Assembly: GCF_029760895.1 (NCBI RefSeq)
Contig: NZ_CP121679.1
Coordinates: 2,046,001 to 2,110,000, forward strand
Direction: 5' to 3'
Source: Ancylobacter sp. WKF20
GTDB taxonomy: Bacteria > Pseudomonadota > Alphaproteobacteria > Rhizobiales > Xanthobacteraceae
DNA: 64,000 nucleotides
The position numbers and the translations under genes are program-made. Below are positions 10,419 to 18,211 of this stretch, one piece after another. The first letter of the stretch is position 1; each line of letters starts with the position of its first letter. The notes beneath the pieces are model-generated. The model was given only the letters and a program-made list of their open reading frames with translations, was not told where the DNA came from and did not search any database.

Positions 10419-11228
10419 ATGAACAGCGTCGCAACCACCACCGCACCCGCCGCCCGCACCGGCACGCCGCTCGTCGAGATGCGCGACATCGCCATCTCCT
10501 TCGGCGGCATCCGCGCCGTCGACAATGTCAGCGTCGATCTGCATCCGGGCGAGGTCGTCGGCCTGCTCGGCCACAATGGCGCGGGCAAGTCCACCCTCAT
10601 CAAGATCCTCGCCGGCGCCTACCGGCCGGATTCCGGCGAGATCCGTATCGGCGGCGAGAAGGCCGACATCTCAAACCCGCGCGACGCCAAGCGCTACGGC
10701 ATCGAGACGATCTACCAGACGCTGGCGCTCGCCGATAATGTCGACGCCGCCGCCAATCTCTTCCTCGGCCGCGAGCTGATGACCCCCTGGGGCACGCTCG
10801 ACGACGTGGCCATGGAGGCGGCGACGCGCGAGGTGATGGGCCGCCTCAACCCGAACTTCCGCAAGTTCAAGGAGCCGGTACGCGGCCTCTCCGGCGGCCA
10901 GCGCCAGTCGGTCGCCATCGCCCGCGCCATCCACTTCAACGCCAAGATCCTGATCATGGACGAGCCGACCGCCGCGCTCGGCCCGCAGGAGACGGCGCAG
11001 GTGGGCGAGCTGATCAAGCAGCTCAAGGCGGAAGGCATCGGCATCTTCCTCATCAGCCACGACATCCACGATGTGTTCGACCTCGCGGACCGGGTGAGCG
11101 TGATGAAGAACGGCAAGCTGGTGGGCAGCGCCCGTACGACGGACGTCACCAAGGACGAGGTGCTCGGCATGATCATCCTCGGCAAGTGCCCGCCCGGCGC
11201 CACGCCCGGCCCCGGCGCCAGCTTGTGA
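10419..11228 (+). CDS. xylG: Sugar ABC transporter ATP-binding protein, single-domain XylG
   Basis: A 269-residue ABC ATPase with one complete nucleotide-binding domain: Walker [10 protein letters not shown], signature [16 protein letters not shown], Walker [12 protein letters not shown] and the switch histidine in LISHDIHDV. It powers xylose import through XylH at the inner membrane. Enteric XylG is about twice as long with two fused domains; this one corresponds to the shorter form seen in alphaproteobacterial sugar systems (FrcA-like), which would act as a homodimer. It is last gene of xylFHG and is followed by a hairpin. Confidence 0.93.
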   Translation: MNSVATTTAPAARTGTPLVEMRDIAISFGGIRAVDNVSVDLHPGEVVGLLGHNGAGKSTLIKILAGAYRPDSGEIRIGGEKADISNPRDAKRYGIETIYQTLALADNVDAAANLFLGRELMTPWGTLDDVAMEAATREVMGRLNPNFRKFKEPVRGLSGGQRQSVAIARAIHFNAKILIMDEPTAALGPQETAQVGELIKQLKAEGIGIFLISHDIHDVFDLADRVSVMKNGKLVGSARTTDVTKDEVLGMIILGKCPPGATPGPGASL

Positions 11229-11234
11229 AACCTT

Positions 11235-11265
11235 CCGGGACAGCGGCGCCGTGCCGCTGTTCCGG
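11235..11265 (+). terminator. Hairpin after xylG
   Basis: A 13-bp stem, CCGGGACAGCGGC/GCCGCTGTTCCGG (one G-T pair), begins 6 bp after the xylG stop. It has no T run, so it may be a 3'-end-protecting or rho-associated structure. Confidence 0.55.
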
Positions 11266-11323
11266 GCCGGCCTAAGGCGTGCTACGTCTCGAAGGTATTC
11301 GCCAAGGGGAGCACCGGCCGGGG

Positions 11324-11713
11324 ATGACCGCCCATCGCAGCACATTGCGCCGGATGACGATGGCCCTCGCCATCGCCTATCTGCTTGTGCTGCAGGCGGT
11401 CATCGGTGGCATCGCCTCCGGCGCCCATGCCGCGGGCCTCGCCTCCGGCACCATGGATCCGGCGATCTGCCGCGGCGCGCAGGATGTCGCGCCCTCCCCC
11501 GCCGGGCCGGTTGATTCCACACACCACACGCCGGAATGCTGCTTCACCGGCTGCCAGATCAACGCCGTCGGCAGCGTGCCGCCGGTGTCCATGGCCGGCA
11601 TCGGCGTGCCCGCGCCACGGCCGGCAGTGCGCATCGAACCGACCGCCGCGCTCCATCACCCGGCGGGTCTGGAACGCTCGCCACAACACGCACGGGCCCC
11701 TCCCCTCGCCTGA
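11324..11713 (+). CDS. Small Cys/His exported protein (DUF2946-like), hypothetical
   Basis: A 129-residue protein with an N-terminal hydrophobic segment (MALAIAYLLVLQAVIGGIASGAHA region), then a short domain with His and Cys residues: HHTPECCFTGCQ. This composition resembles the small DUF2946-type proteins found beside copper proteins. It lies 88 bp before a PCu(A)C copper chaperone gene. The start could be 11324 (AAGGGGAG 14 bp upstream) or 11354 just before the hydrophobic segment. The role is unknown; metal binding at the membrane is an inference from residues and context. A protein of similar layout occurs at 56315-56692 beside a DUF305 gene. Confidence 0.65.
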   Translation: MTAHRSTLRRMTMALAIAYLLVLQAVIGGIASGAHAAGLASGTMDPAICRGAQDVAPSPAGPVDSTHHTPECCFTGCQINAVGSVPPVSMAGIGVPAPRPAVRIEPTAALHHPAGLERSPQHARAPPLA

Positions 11714-11801
11714 CGCCACCGCCCCGACGCCGGGGCCCCATCGTCAGTCGAACATGCCGGCCATCGCCCTGCGGGGTCCGCCGGCCAAGGGAGTGCCTTC
11801 C

Positions 11802-12341
11802 ATGATCCGTTATCTGTTCAGCCGCGTCCTGCGCCACACCGAGGACCGCGTCGGTTTCCTCGTTCTCGCCGCTGCCCTTACCTTCTTCGCCGTCCAGCCC
11901 GCTTTCGCGCATGGCTTCAAGGTCGGCCAGCTTGAGATCGGCCACCCCTGGGCGCGCACGACGCCTGCCGGGGCCAAGGTCGGCGGCGGCTATCTCTCGG
12001 TGGAGAACGAGGGCAAGGAGGCGGACACGCTCGTCTCCGCCACTGCCGACGTCGCCGGGCGCGTCGAGATCCACGAGATGTCCGTCAAGGACGGCGTCAT
12101 GACCATGCGCATGCTCGCGGATGGCGTGGTGATCCCCGCCGGCGGCGAGGTGAAGTTCGCTCCAGGTGGCTACCACCTCATGTTCATGGACCTGAAGCAG
12201 CCGCTGAAGGAAGGTGAGAGCTTCAAGGGCACGCTCACCTTCGCCAAGGCCGGCACGGTGAATGTCGAGTTCAAGATCGAGGGCATGGGTGGTCCCGCCG
12301 GGCATGACGCCCATAGCGGCCACGGCACGCCGGCGAACTGA
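11802..12341 (+). CDS. Periplasmic copper chaperone PCu(A)C family protein
   Basis: A 179-residue exported protein. After a signal segment (residues ~18-38, ending QPAFAHG) comes a PCu(A)C/DUF461 domain with the copper ligands of the H-x-M...M...H-x-M pattern: HEMSVKDGVMTMRM and YHLMFMDL. The C terminus is rich in His (HDAHSGHG), giving possible extra metal sites. The family carries Cu(I) in the periplasm, often to the CuA centre of cytochrome oxidase. AAGGGAG precedes the start. It sits between the small Cys/His protein and the PepSY membrane protein, all on the plus strand. Confidence 0.9.
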   Translation: MIRYLFSRVLRHTEDRVGFLVLAAALTFFAVQPAFAHGFKVGQLEIGHPWARTTPAGAKVGGGYLSVENEGKEADTLVSATADVAGRVEIHEMSVKDGVMTMRMLADGVVIPAGGEVKFAPGGYHLMFMDLKQPLKEGESFKGTLTFAKAGTVNVEFKIEGMGGPAGHDAHSGHGTPAN

Positions 12342-12440
12342 CCGCCGCCTTTTCCAACGTCCGAACGCAATAGCGGCGTGTCGCGCCTGGCTCACCCGCC
12401 GGGCGCTTGACCGCTGCCACCCTGCCGGGAAACCCTTCCG

Positions 12441-13808
12441 ATGACCGCCACATCCGTATCCGCCGACACCACGGCCGAGGCGAACGAACGCTCGGCCAAT
12501 CTCTACCGCGCCGTCTGGCGCTGGCACTTCTATGCCGGGCTGCTGGTGCTGCCCTTCATGATCCTGCTGGCGGTGACCGGCGGGCTCTACCTGTTCCGGG
12601 ACGAGCTGGACGGGCTCTGGCACCGCGACCTCAAGCAGGTTGCCGTGCAGCAGACCGTGCCGCAGGCGCCGAGCGCCTGGATCGCGTCGGCGCTCGCTGC
12701 GCATCCCGGAACGGTGGTCAAGATAATCACACCGTCCACCTCATCGGCCTCCGCCGAGGTGGTGGTAAAGACCACGGCCGGCACCCGCCTGTCGGTCTAT
12801 GTCGACCCCTATGATTCCCGTGTGCTCGGCGACCTGCCCGATCGCGGCACCATCATGTGGCTGATCCGCCGCCTGCACAGCCTCGCGGAATTCGGCCCCA
12901 TCGCCAACGGCATCATCGAGATCGTCGGCGGCTGGTCGATCCTGCTGGTCGCCACCGGCTTCTATCTGTGGTGGCCGCGCCAGCAGACCGGGGGCGTGGT
13001 GAGCGTGCGCGGCACCCCGAAGAAGCGGGTGTTCTGGCGCGATCTCCATGCCGTGACCGGCGCTTTCGCCGGCCTCGCCATCGGCTTCATGTCGCTCTCA
13101 GGCATGCCCTGGTCGGTGCTGTGGGGCGCCAAGGTCAATGAGTGGGCCAACTCCTCGAACTATGGCTACCCGAGCGGCGTGCGGGCCAACATCCCGATGT
13201 CGGACGAGCATCTGGAGCATGTGAACGGCCCCACCGCCTGGTCGCTGGAGCAGGCCAAGGTGCCGGTCTCGACGGCGACGCCCGGTCAGCCCATCGGCAT
13301 CGACGCGGCCGCCACCGCGTTGGAAAAGCTCGGCATTTCGCCGGGCTACACGCTGAGCGTGCCGACCTCGCCCACCGGCGTCTACAGCGCCTCGATCTAC
13401 CCGGACGATCTCGCCAAGCAGCGCGTCATCCATCTCGATCAGTACAGCGGCAAGCCGCTGATCGACATGAGCTATGCCGATTACGGCCCGGCCGGCAAAG
13501 CGCTGGAATGGGGCATCAACATCCATCTCGGTCAGGAGTTCGGCCTCGCCAACCAGCTCTTCATGCTGGCGCTCTGCTTCGCCGTCATCCTGATGTCGGT
13601 GTCGGCGGCGGTGATGTGGTGGAAGCGCCGCCCCAAGGGCGCGCTCGGCGTGCCGCCGCTGCCGACGGACCTGTCGGTGATGCGCGGGCTCATCGCCATC
13701 ATGGCGGTGGTCGGGCTCATCTTCCCGCTGGTCGGCGCTTCGCTGGTGGTGATGGTGCTGCTCGACTTCGCCTTCGGCCGCCGCCGCACGCGCGTGCGCA
13801 CCGCCTGA
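12441..13808 (+). CDS. PepSY-associated transmembrane protein
   Basis: A 455-residue inner-membrane protein of the PepSY_TM family. The first segment, YRAVWRWHFYAGLLVLPFMILLAVTGGLYLFRDELD, is diagnostic. It is followed by a periplasmic PepSY domain (~residues 60-130), a second segment pair (GIIEIVGGWSILLVATGFYLWWPR and RDLHAVTGAFAGLAIGFMSLSGMPWSVLWG), another PepSY-like stretch and two C-terminal membrane segments. The family is often annotated as iron-regulated and some members are metalloreductase-like; the reaction here is unknown. It lies 99 bp after the PCu(A)C gene, suggesting a metal-related operon. Confidence 0.85.
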   Translation: MTATSVSADTTAEANERSANLYRAVWRWHFYAGLLVLPFMILLAVTGGLYLFRDELDGLWHRDLKQVAVQQTVPQAPSAWIASALAAHPGTVVKIITPSTSSASAEVVVKTTAGTRLSVYVDPYDSRVLGDLPDRGTIMWLIRRLHSLAEFGPIANGIIEIVGGWSILLVATGFYLWWPRQQTGGVVSVRGTPKKRVFWRDLHAVTGAFAGLAIGFMSLSGMPWSVLWGAKVNEWANSSNYGYPSGVRANIPMSDEHLEHVNGPTAWSLEQAKVPVSTATPGQPIGIDAAATALEKLGISPGYTLSVPTSPTGVYSASIYPDDLAKQRVIHLDQYSGKPLIDMSYADYGPAGKALEWGINIHLGQEFGLANQLFMLALCFAVILMSVSAAVMWWKRRPKGALGVPPLPTDLSVMRGLIAIMAVVGLIFPLVGASLVVMVLLDFAFGRRRTRVRTA

Positions 13809-13865
13809 GCCCTTTGCCCGGCGCGCCTCTTCACCTAAGTTCCGGCTTAACGTGAAGGGGCGCGC

Positions 13866-14282
13866 ATGGCTCGGGGCAAGGTGGACGACGTGGAGGAGCC
13901 GGCGCGCAAACCGCGCGACGGCCTGTTCATCCGCGTCTATTTCGGCGATGGCCGGCATATCGGGCCGGGGATGATCGAGCTTCTCGAAACCATCCGCACC
14001 GAGCGCTCCATCCTCTCCGCCGCGCGCAGGATGGGCATGAGCTACCGCCGCGCCTGGCTGCTGGTGGACGAGATCGCCAGCAATTTCCGCGAGCCGGTCG
14101 TCGTCACCCATCCCGGCCGGCGCGGGCATGGCACCGATCTCACGCCCTTCGGCGAGAGGCTGATCGCGCTTTATCGCGGCATCGAGGCGTCGAGCGCCAC
14201 CGCGACGCAGGCCGCCGTGGACGAACTGCGCGCCGCGCTCGCCCCTCCCTCCGCTGAACCGCCACATGGCTCACAGGGGTAG
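13866..14282 (+). CDS. ModE-like winged-helix regulator without the molybdate-binding domain
   Basis: A 138-residue protein matching the N-terminal DNA-binding half of ModE: the winged helix runs from about residue 25 to 105, with IGPGMIELLETIRTERSILSAARRMGMSYRRAWLLVDEI and a GHGTDLTPFGERLIALY wing and helix. Full ModE (about 260 residues) adds two Mop/TOBE domains that bind molybdate; these are absent here. It is near modABC, converging on modC across one small gene, so regulation of modABC is likely but must use another way to sense molybdate or be constitutive. It lies 57 bp after the PepSY gene. Confidence 0.8.
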   Translation: MARGKVDDVEEPARKPRDGLFIRVYFGDGRHIGPGMIELLETIRTERSILSAARRMGMSYRRAWLLVDEIASNFREPVVVTHPGRRGHGTDLTPFGERLIALYRGIEASSATATQAAVDELRAALAPPSAEPPHGSQG

Positions 14283-14285
14283 CGC

Positions 14286-14311
14286 GGAACCTTTCGCGGG
14301 CCGGCGTTGTT
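14286..14311 (+). promoter_or_regulatory. EcfG-like (general stress) promoter of a small membrane protein gene
   Basis: GGAAC at 14286-14290, 17 bases, then TGTT at 14308-14311. The alphaproteobacterial sigma-EcfG promoter is GGAAC-N16/17-cGTT. The -10 element ends 22 bp before the ATG at 14334, which would give a short leader with GCGGAGG as ribosome site. Confidence 0.55.
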
Positions 14312-14333
14312 TCCGCCTCAACGCGGAGGCCGC

Positions 14334-14531
14334 ATGCAGACCCTCATCATTGTCATCCTGATCCTCGTCCTTCTCGCCGGCACCGGCTTCTTCGGCCACC
14401 GGACCGGCGGCGTGCGCGGGCTTATCATCGCCCTCGTCATCGCCCTGCTCGTTCTGGCGGTGATCGGCTTCGTCAGCGATGAGTTCGCCGTCGGCCCCGG
14501 CGTCGCGCCGATCATGCAGGCGCCGAACTGA
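14334..14531 (+). CDS. Small two-segment membrane protein, hypothetical
   Basis: A 65-residue protein with two hydrophobic segments: residues ~2-20 (TLIIVILILVLLAGTGFFG) and ~28-46 (RGLIIALVIALLVLAVIGFV), joined by a short basic turn (HRTGGVRG), and a short polar tail. GCGGAGG lies just before the ATG. I do not recognise a defined family; the layout resembles the tiny stress-associated membrane proteins of Hyphomicrobiales. The EcfG-like promoter directly upstream supports a stress role. It is convergent with modC, 9 bp apart. Confidence 0.65.
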   Translation: MQTLIIVILILVLLAGTGFFGHRTGGVRGLIIALVIALLVLAVIGFVSDEFAVGPGVAPIMQAPN

Positions 14532-14540
14532 CGTCTCGCG

Positions 14541-15638
14541 CTAATCCGCGACGTCCGGCGGGCGGCTGTCCACCGCCACCGTCTTGACCATCGCCCAGAC
14601 CTCCTGCCCCGGCTGGATGGCGAGACGGGCGACGCTCTCGCGCGTCACCATGGCAACGAGACGGCTGGGGCCGACGGTGAGATCGACATCGGCGTAGGGT
14701 CCTTCAAGCTGGCGCACCGCTTCGACGCGCGCCGCAAGCAGGTTGGACACCGACACGCCCTCGGGGCGAGCCAGCGCCAGTGCCACATCGCGGGCGCGCA
14801 CCCGTGCCCGCACTTTCGCACCGAGCGGGCGCGCGACATGCGGCACGCGCAGCACCCCGCCGGCGAAGGCAAGCTCGGTCAGCCCGTATTGGGCGTCATG
14901 CCGCGCCACCGTGCAGTCGAGCAGCGCGCCGGCGTCAAAGCGGCCGATGATCGGCACGATTTCGGGGCTGGCCATGACGTCGACCAGCGGCCCGCACGCC
15001 ACCTGCCGTCCGCCGGCCAGCACCACCATCACATCCGCCAGCCGCATCACCTCCTCGATGGCGTGGCTGACATAGAGGACGGGCAGCTTCACCTCGTCGC
15101 GCAGCCGTTCGAGATAGGGCAGGATCTCCGCCTTGCGCGCGGCATCGAGCGCGGCAAGCGGCTCGTCCATCAGCAGCAGACGGGGCTGCGCCAGCAGAGC
15201 GCGCCCGATCGCCACGCGCTGGCGCTCGCCACCGGACAGCGTGTGCGGCCGGCGGTCGAGAAGCCCGTCAATGCCGAGCAGGTCCACCACCGCCTCGAAG
15301 CGGATCGGCCGCTCGATGCTGCGCGTGCGCCGCTCGCCATAGCGGAGGTTGCGCGCGACCGACATGTGCGGGAATAGCCGGGCGTCCTGGAACACATAGC
15401 CGACACGCCGCACCTCGATCGGCAGGTCGATCCCGCGCGCGGCGTCGAAGAAGGTCTGCCCATCGACGACGATACGCCCGGCATCCGGCCGCACCACGCC
15501 AGCGACCGCCTGGATGATCGTGGTCTTGCCGGCACCCGAGCGGCCGAACAGCGCGGTGACGCCCGCCGCCGGCGCGGTGAAGGCGGCGGAGAGGACAAAG
15601 CCATCAGGCCGCGCGAGGCGAAGGTCGATCTCGATCAT
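14541..15638 (-). CDS. modC: Molybdate ABC transporter ATP-binding protein
   Basis: A 365-residue ATPase of the molybdate importer at the inner membrane. Walker A GRSGAGKTT (~residues 32-40), signature LSGGERQRVAIGRALL, Walker B LLLMDEPLAALD and switch His in YVSHAIEE are intact. The C-terminal ~90 residues form the Mop/TOBE domain (SVSNLLAARVEAVRQLEGPYADVDLTVG). The start codon overlaps the modB stop (ATGA), so the two are translationally coupled. It is the last gene of modABC. Confidence 0.95.
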   Translation of the reverse strand: MIEIDLRLARPDGFVLSAAFTAPAAGVTALFGRSGAGKTTIIQAVAGVVRPDAGRIVVDGQTFFDAARGIDLPIEVRRVGYVFQDARLFPHMSVARNLRYGERRTRSIERPIRFEAVVDLLGIDGLLDRRPHTLSGGERQRVAIGRALLAQPRLLLMDEPLAALDAARKAEILPYLERLRDEVKLPVLYVSHAIEEVMRLADVMVVLAGGRQVACGPLVDVMASPEIVPIIGRFDAGALLDCTVARHDAQYGLTELAFAGGVLRVPHVARPLGAKVRARVRARDVALALARPEGVSVSNLLAARVEAVRQLEGPYADVDLTVGPSRLVAMVTRESVARLAIQPGQEVWAMVKTVAVDSRPPDVAD

Positions 15639-16324
15639 GCGCGCCCGATCATCACCCGGATGCGCCGATCGACCAGATTGGCCAGCAGCAAGGAGGCCAG
15701 CGCCAGCACGATGGAGACGAGGGTGAGCCGCAGCGCCGCGGCGTCGCCATCGGGCATGTGGGTGGCGGAATAGATGGCGAGCGGGATGGTCCGCGTCTGG
15801 CCTTCAATATTGGAGACGAAGGTGATCGTCGCGCCGAACTCGCCCAGCGCCGAGGCGATGGCGAGCAACGCCCCGGAGAGCACGCCGGGCAGCATGAGCG
15901 GCAGGGTCACGGAGACGAACACGTCGAGCCGCGAGGCGCCGAGCGTGCGCGCCGCTGTCTCCAGCCCCCGGTCCACCGCCTCGAGCGCCAGGCGGATGGC
16001 GTTCACCGTGAGCGGGAAGCTCACCACGGCGGCAGCGACGGTGGCGCCCGCCGTGGTGAAGATCAGCTTGATGCCAAACCAGGCGTCGAGATACTGGCCG
16101 ATGGACCCGCGCGCCCCGAGCGTGATGAGCAGCAGATAGCCCACCACCACCTTCGGCAGCACCAACGGCAGATAGATGATGCCGTCGAACAGGCCCTTGC
16201 CGGGAAAGTCGAGCCGCGCCAGCGCCCAGGCGGCCGCCACCGCGATGGGAAGGCTCCAGAAGGTGGCCCAGAACGCCACCCTCAGGCTCAACAGCACGGC
16301 CGTCCATTCCTCGGGGGTGAGCAT
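15635..16324 (-). CDS. modB: Molybdate ABC transporter permease
   Basis: A 229-residue inner-membrane permease with about five to six hydrophobic segments and the EAA loop motif of binding-protein-dependent permeases (AARTLGASRLDVFVSVTLPLMLPGVLSG). It begins LTPEEWTAVLLSLRVAFWATFWSLPIAVAAAW, typical of ModB. It forms the channel with ModC. It is 39 bp downstream of modA and overlaps modC by 4 bp. Confidence 0.95.
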   Translation of the reverse strand: MLTPEEWTAVLLSLRVAFWATFWSLPIAVAAAWALARLDFPGKGLFDGIIYLPLVLPKVVVGYLLLITLGARGSIGQYLDAWFGIKLIFTTAGATVAAAVVSFPLTVNAIRLALEAVDRGLETAARTLGASRLDVFVSVTLPLMLPGVLSGALLAIASALGEFGATITFVSNIEGQTRTIPLAIYSATHMPDGDAAALRLTLVSIVLALASLLLANLVDRRIRVMIGRA

Positions 16325-16363
16325 GCCTTGATCCCTGCGCGCGATCCCCGCGCTACGCCGTCG

Positions 16364-17173
16364 TCACTTCACCACGAAGCCGTACTTCGCATACACCGCC
16401 TTGGCGTCGGGGCCGACAAGGAAGTCGAAGAACGCGCGAGTGGCCGGCGTGTCCTGCCCCTTCACGATCTCGAACGGGTATTCGACCGGCGGGTGGCTAC
16501 TGGCCGGGAAGGTGGCGACGACCTTGACGTTCTTCGCCACCGCCGCATCCGTCGAGTAGACGATGCCGGCCCGCGCCTCGCCGCGCTCCACCAGCGCCAG
16601 CGCGGCACGCACGCTTTCGGCGCCGACCACACGGTCCTTCACCTTGTCCCACTGGCCGAGAGTGGTCAGCGCCGTCTTGGCGTAGATGCCGATCGGCACG
16701 CTGTCGGTGAGGCCGGTGGCGATCTTGCCGTCGGCGCCGAGGAAGGCGAGCCAGTCGAAGCTGGCGTCGATGGTGACCGGCGCAGCCTTGTCGGCCGGGA
16801 CAATCAGCACGAGGCTGTTGCCGATGGGCGTGACGCGCGTGGCCTTCAGCGTCAGATCCTTGCCGTCCGTGTAGTCCATCCACTTGATATCGGCCGAGGC
16901 GAACATCGCCGCCGGGGCGCCGGCCTCGATCTGCTTGGCCAGCGCCGAGGAGGCAGCGAAGGAGAAGGACACGTCCTTGCCGGTCTTTTCCTTGTAGAGC
17001 TTGCCGATGTCCTGGAAAGCATTGGTGAGGCTGGCGGCGGCGAAGACGGTGGTGGTCTCCTGCGCCCGTGCGACGCTCAGCGGCGCGGCGGCGATCAGCG
17101 CGAGGGCGGCGCCAAGCGCGCCGGCGAAAAGGCGACGGGACAGCGAAGCTGAGGAAAGGGCGCGAGGCGGCAT
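16364..17173 (-). CDS. modA: Molybdate-binding periplasmic protein
   Basis: A 269-residue periplasmic binding protein with a signal peptide (about residues 1-38, ending SVARAQ). The mature start TTTVFAAASLTNAFQDIGKLYKEKTGKDVSFSFAASSALAKQIEAGAPA is the canonical ModA oxyanion-binding region (the Ser residues in AAASLT and AASSALAKQ). Further motifs are GIYAKTALTTLGQWDKVKDRVV and EARAGIVYSTDA. It is the first gene of modABC; palindromes 17-54 bp upstream of its start are candidate ModE-type sites. Confidence 0.95.
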   Translation of the reverse strand: MPPRALSSASLSRRLFAGALGAALALIAAAPLSVARAQETTTVFAAASLTNAFQDIGKLYKEKTGKDVSFSFAASSALAKQIEAGAPAAMFASADIKWMDYTDGKDLTLKATRVTPIGNSLVLIVPADKAAPVTIDASFDWLAFLGADGKIATGLTDSVPIGIYAKTALTTLGQWDKVKDRVVGAESVRAALALVERGEARAGIVYSTDAAVAKNVKVVATFPASSHPPVEYPFEIVKGQDTPATRAFFDFLVGPDAKAVYAKYGFVVK

Positions 17174-17189
17174 GGACGGCTCCCAGTCA

Positions 17190-17227
17190 TATATCCAACG
17201 ATATACATGTATCCGTCCGTATACATG
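17190..17227. promoter_or_regulatory. Overlapping palindromes before modA (ModE-type operator candidate)
   Basis: Three nested or adjoining perfect inverted repeats: TATATC-CAAC-GATATA (17190-17205), ATACATGTAT (17203-17212) and CATGTAT-N8-ATACATG (17206-17227). The TATA-rich halves and position directly before modA fit a molybdate operator, although the spacing differs from the enteric Mo box. Confidence 0.55.
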
Positions 17228-17367
17228 AAACTGCGCGACAGGACAGCCCCCGGGTATAGAGGGCGCGCATGTCCTGCACAGTCTGGGAGGTCAGGGTCGT
17301 CGAGGGCCCGCCGCGCGGGCCATCACGGCCGACGGCAGGGCCTTGGCACGCAACGGCGCCGGCAGCG

Positions 17368-17613
17368 TCAGTCGATCACGCCGATATGGCGGGCCGTCGC
17401 GGCTGCGACGCGCTCGGCGGCGGCGACCAGATCGCCGCTTACGAGATCGTCCGCCTCGGTCCCGCAGAGGGTCGCCGCTCCCCGGCTGACGACGCGGCGC
17501 CCGCCATTATCACGCACAACGGCGAACTCATAGATGTGGTGCGCCGTCCGGTGCATCACGCGAACGGTCGAGGGCGACAAGGTGACGACGTCAAAATCGG
17601 CGTTCAAATTCAT
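17368..17613 (-). CDS. Small hypothetical protein, 81 residues
   Basis: An 81-residue soluble protein with no signal or membrane segment, beginning MNLNADFDVVTLSPSTVRVMHRTAHHIYEF and ending ATARHIGVID. A strong ribosome site (GGGAGGG) lies 6-7 bp before the ATG, which is the main reason for calling it. I do not recognise the family. The layout (a beta-strand-rich first half, then a short helix VAAAERVAAATARH) suggests a compact domain. It is isolated: modA lies beyond its 3' end on the same strand and a divergent gene lies 5'. Confidence 0.6.
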   Translation of the reverse strand: MNLNADFDVVTLSPSTVRVMHRTAHHIYEFAVVRDNGGRRVVSRGAATLCGTEADDLVSGDLVAAAERVAAATARHIGVID

Positions 17614-17920
17614 CCTACCCTCCCTGGTCTGACCCCGACGCCGATTACGTTCCGGCGTTCATTCGCTAACGGGCGGCGCGCAGATGACGCAGCGTCATGT
17701 TGCCACCGCAAGAGTGGGAACTTTGGTCTAATCGGAGCGTTTCGACAACGGTTTTCTGATGCCGAAGGCGATTTGCGGAAGATTAGAGATAATCCAGAAC
17801 CGTTCTCCGGGTTCAGAACACCGCCGCTTTATTGTTTGTGCACTGCACTCGCCAACCTTGCGGCACGGGATTTTACAACCTGAGTTGTGAATTTGGCCGA
17901 GTCAGGTGGGAGATGCGCTT
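17614..17920. other. Gene-free divergent intergenic region, relatively A+T-rich
   Basis: No gene is supported here. It is less GC-rich than its surroundings and holds promoters for the two flanking divergent genes, including a perfect 15-bp palindrome ATGACGC-A-GCGTCAT (17684-17698), the EcfG-like promoter at 17717-17741, and a short AGAAC-C-GTTCT palindrome (17796-17806). Confidence 0.5.
17717..17741 (+). promoter_or_regulatory. EcfG-like (general stress) promoter
   Basis: GGAAC (17717-17721), exactly 16 bases, then CGTT (17738-17741) is a full match to the alphaproteobacterial EcfG consensus GGAAC-N16/17-CGTT. The next plus-strand gene starts 180 bp downstream, which would leave a long leader. 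Confidence 0.6.
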
Positions 17921-18205
17921 ATGAACCGGACGACGACCCTGATCCTGGCCGCCATCGTTCTGATCATCGCCGCCTATGCGGCGGTCCAGTACTCGGGCCG
18001 AACCACGACCCAGCCGACCGAGAACCCGACGCCGCCCGCTGCGGGCACCCAGTCGGTCGCGCCGCCCGCCGCCGATCCGATCACCCCGCCCCCGCCGGCG
18101 CCGGAAGCCGCCACGCCGCTGCCGAACGATCCGGCCGTGCAGCCGAGCACGCCCAATAATGACCCCGCGCCGGGCACGCCGCCGGCCTCCCCCACCACGC
18201 CGTGA
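17921..18205 (+). CDS. Signal-anchored proline-rich protein, hypothetical
   Basis: A 94-residue protein: residues 1-22 are a membrane anchor or signal (MNRTTTLILAAIVLIIAAYAAV), and the rest is a low-complexity tail rich in Pro, Thr and Ala with repeated PxP units (ITPPPPAPEAATPLPNDPAV). It would sit in the inner membrane with the tail in the periplasm, where Pro-rich tails often span or bind peptidoglycan. GGTGGGAG precedes the ATG. No enzymatic domain is visible. It has an upstream EcfG-like promoter and its own terminator, so it is likely a single-gene stress unit. Confidence 0.65.
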   Translation: MNRTTTLILAAIVLIIAAYAAVQYSGRTTTQPTENPTPPAAGTQSVAPPAADPITPPPPAPEAATPLPNDPAVQPSTPNNDPAPGTPPASPTTP

Positions 18206-18211
18206 CGCAAC

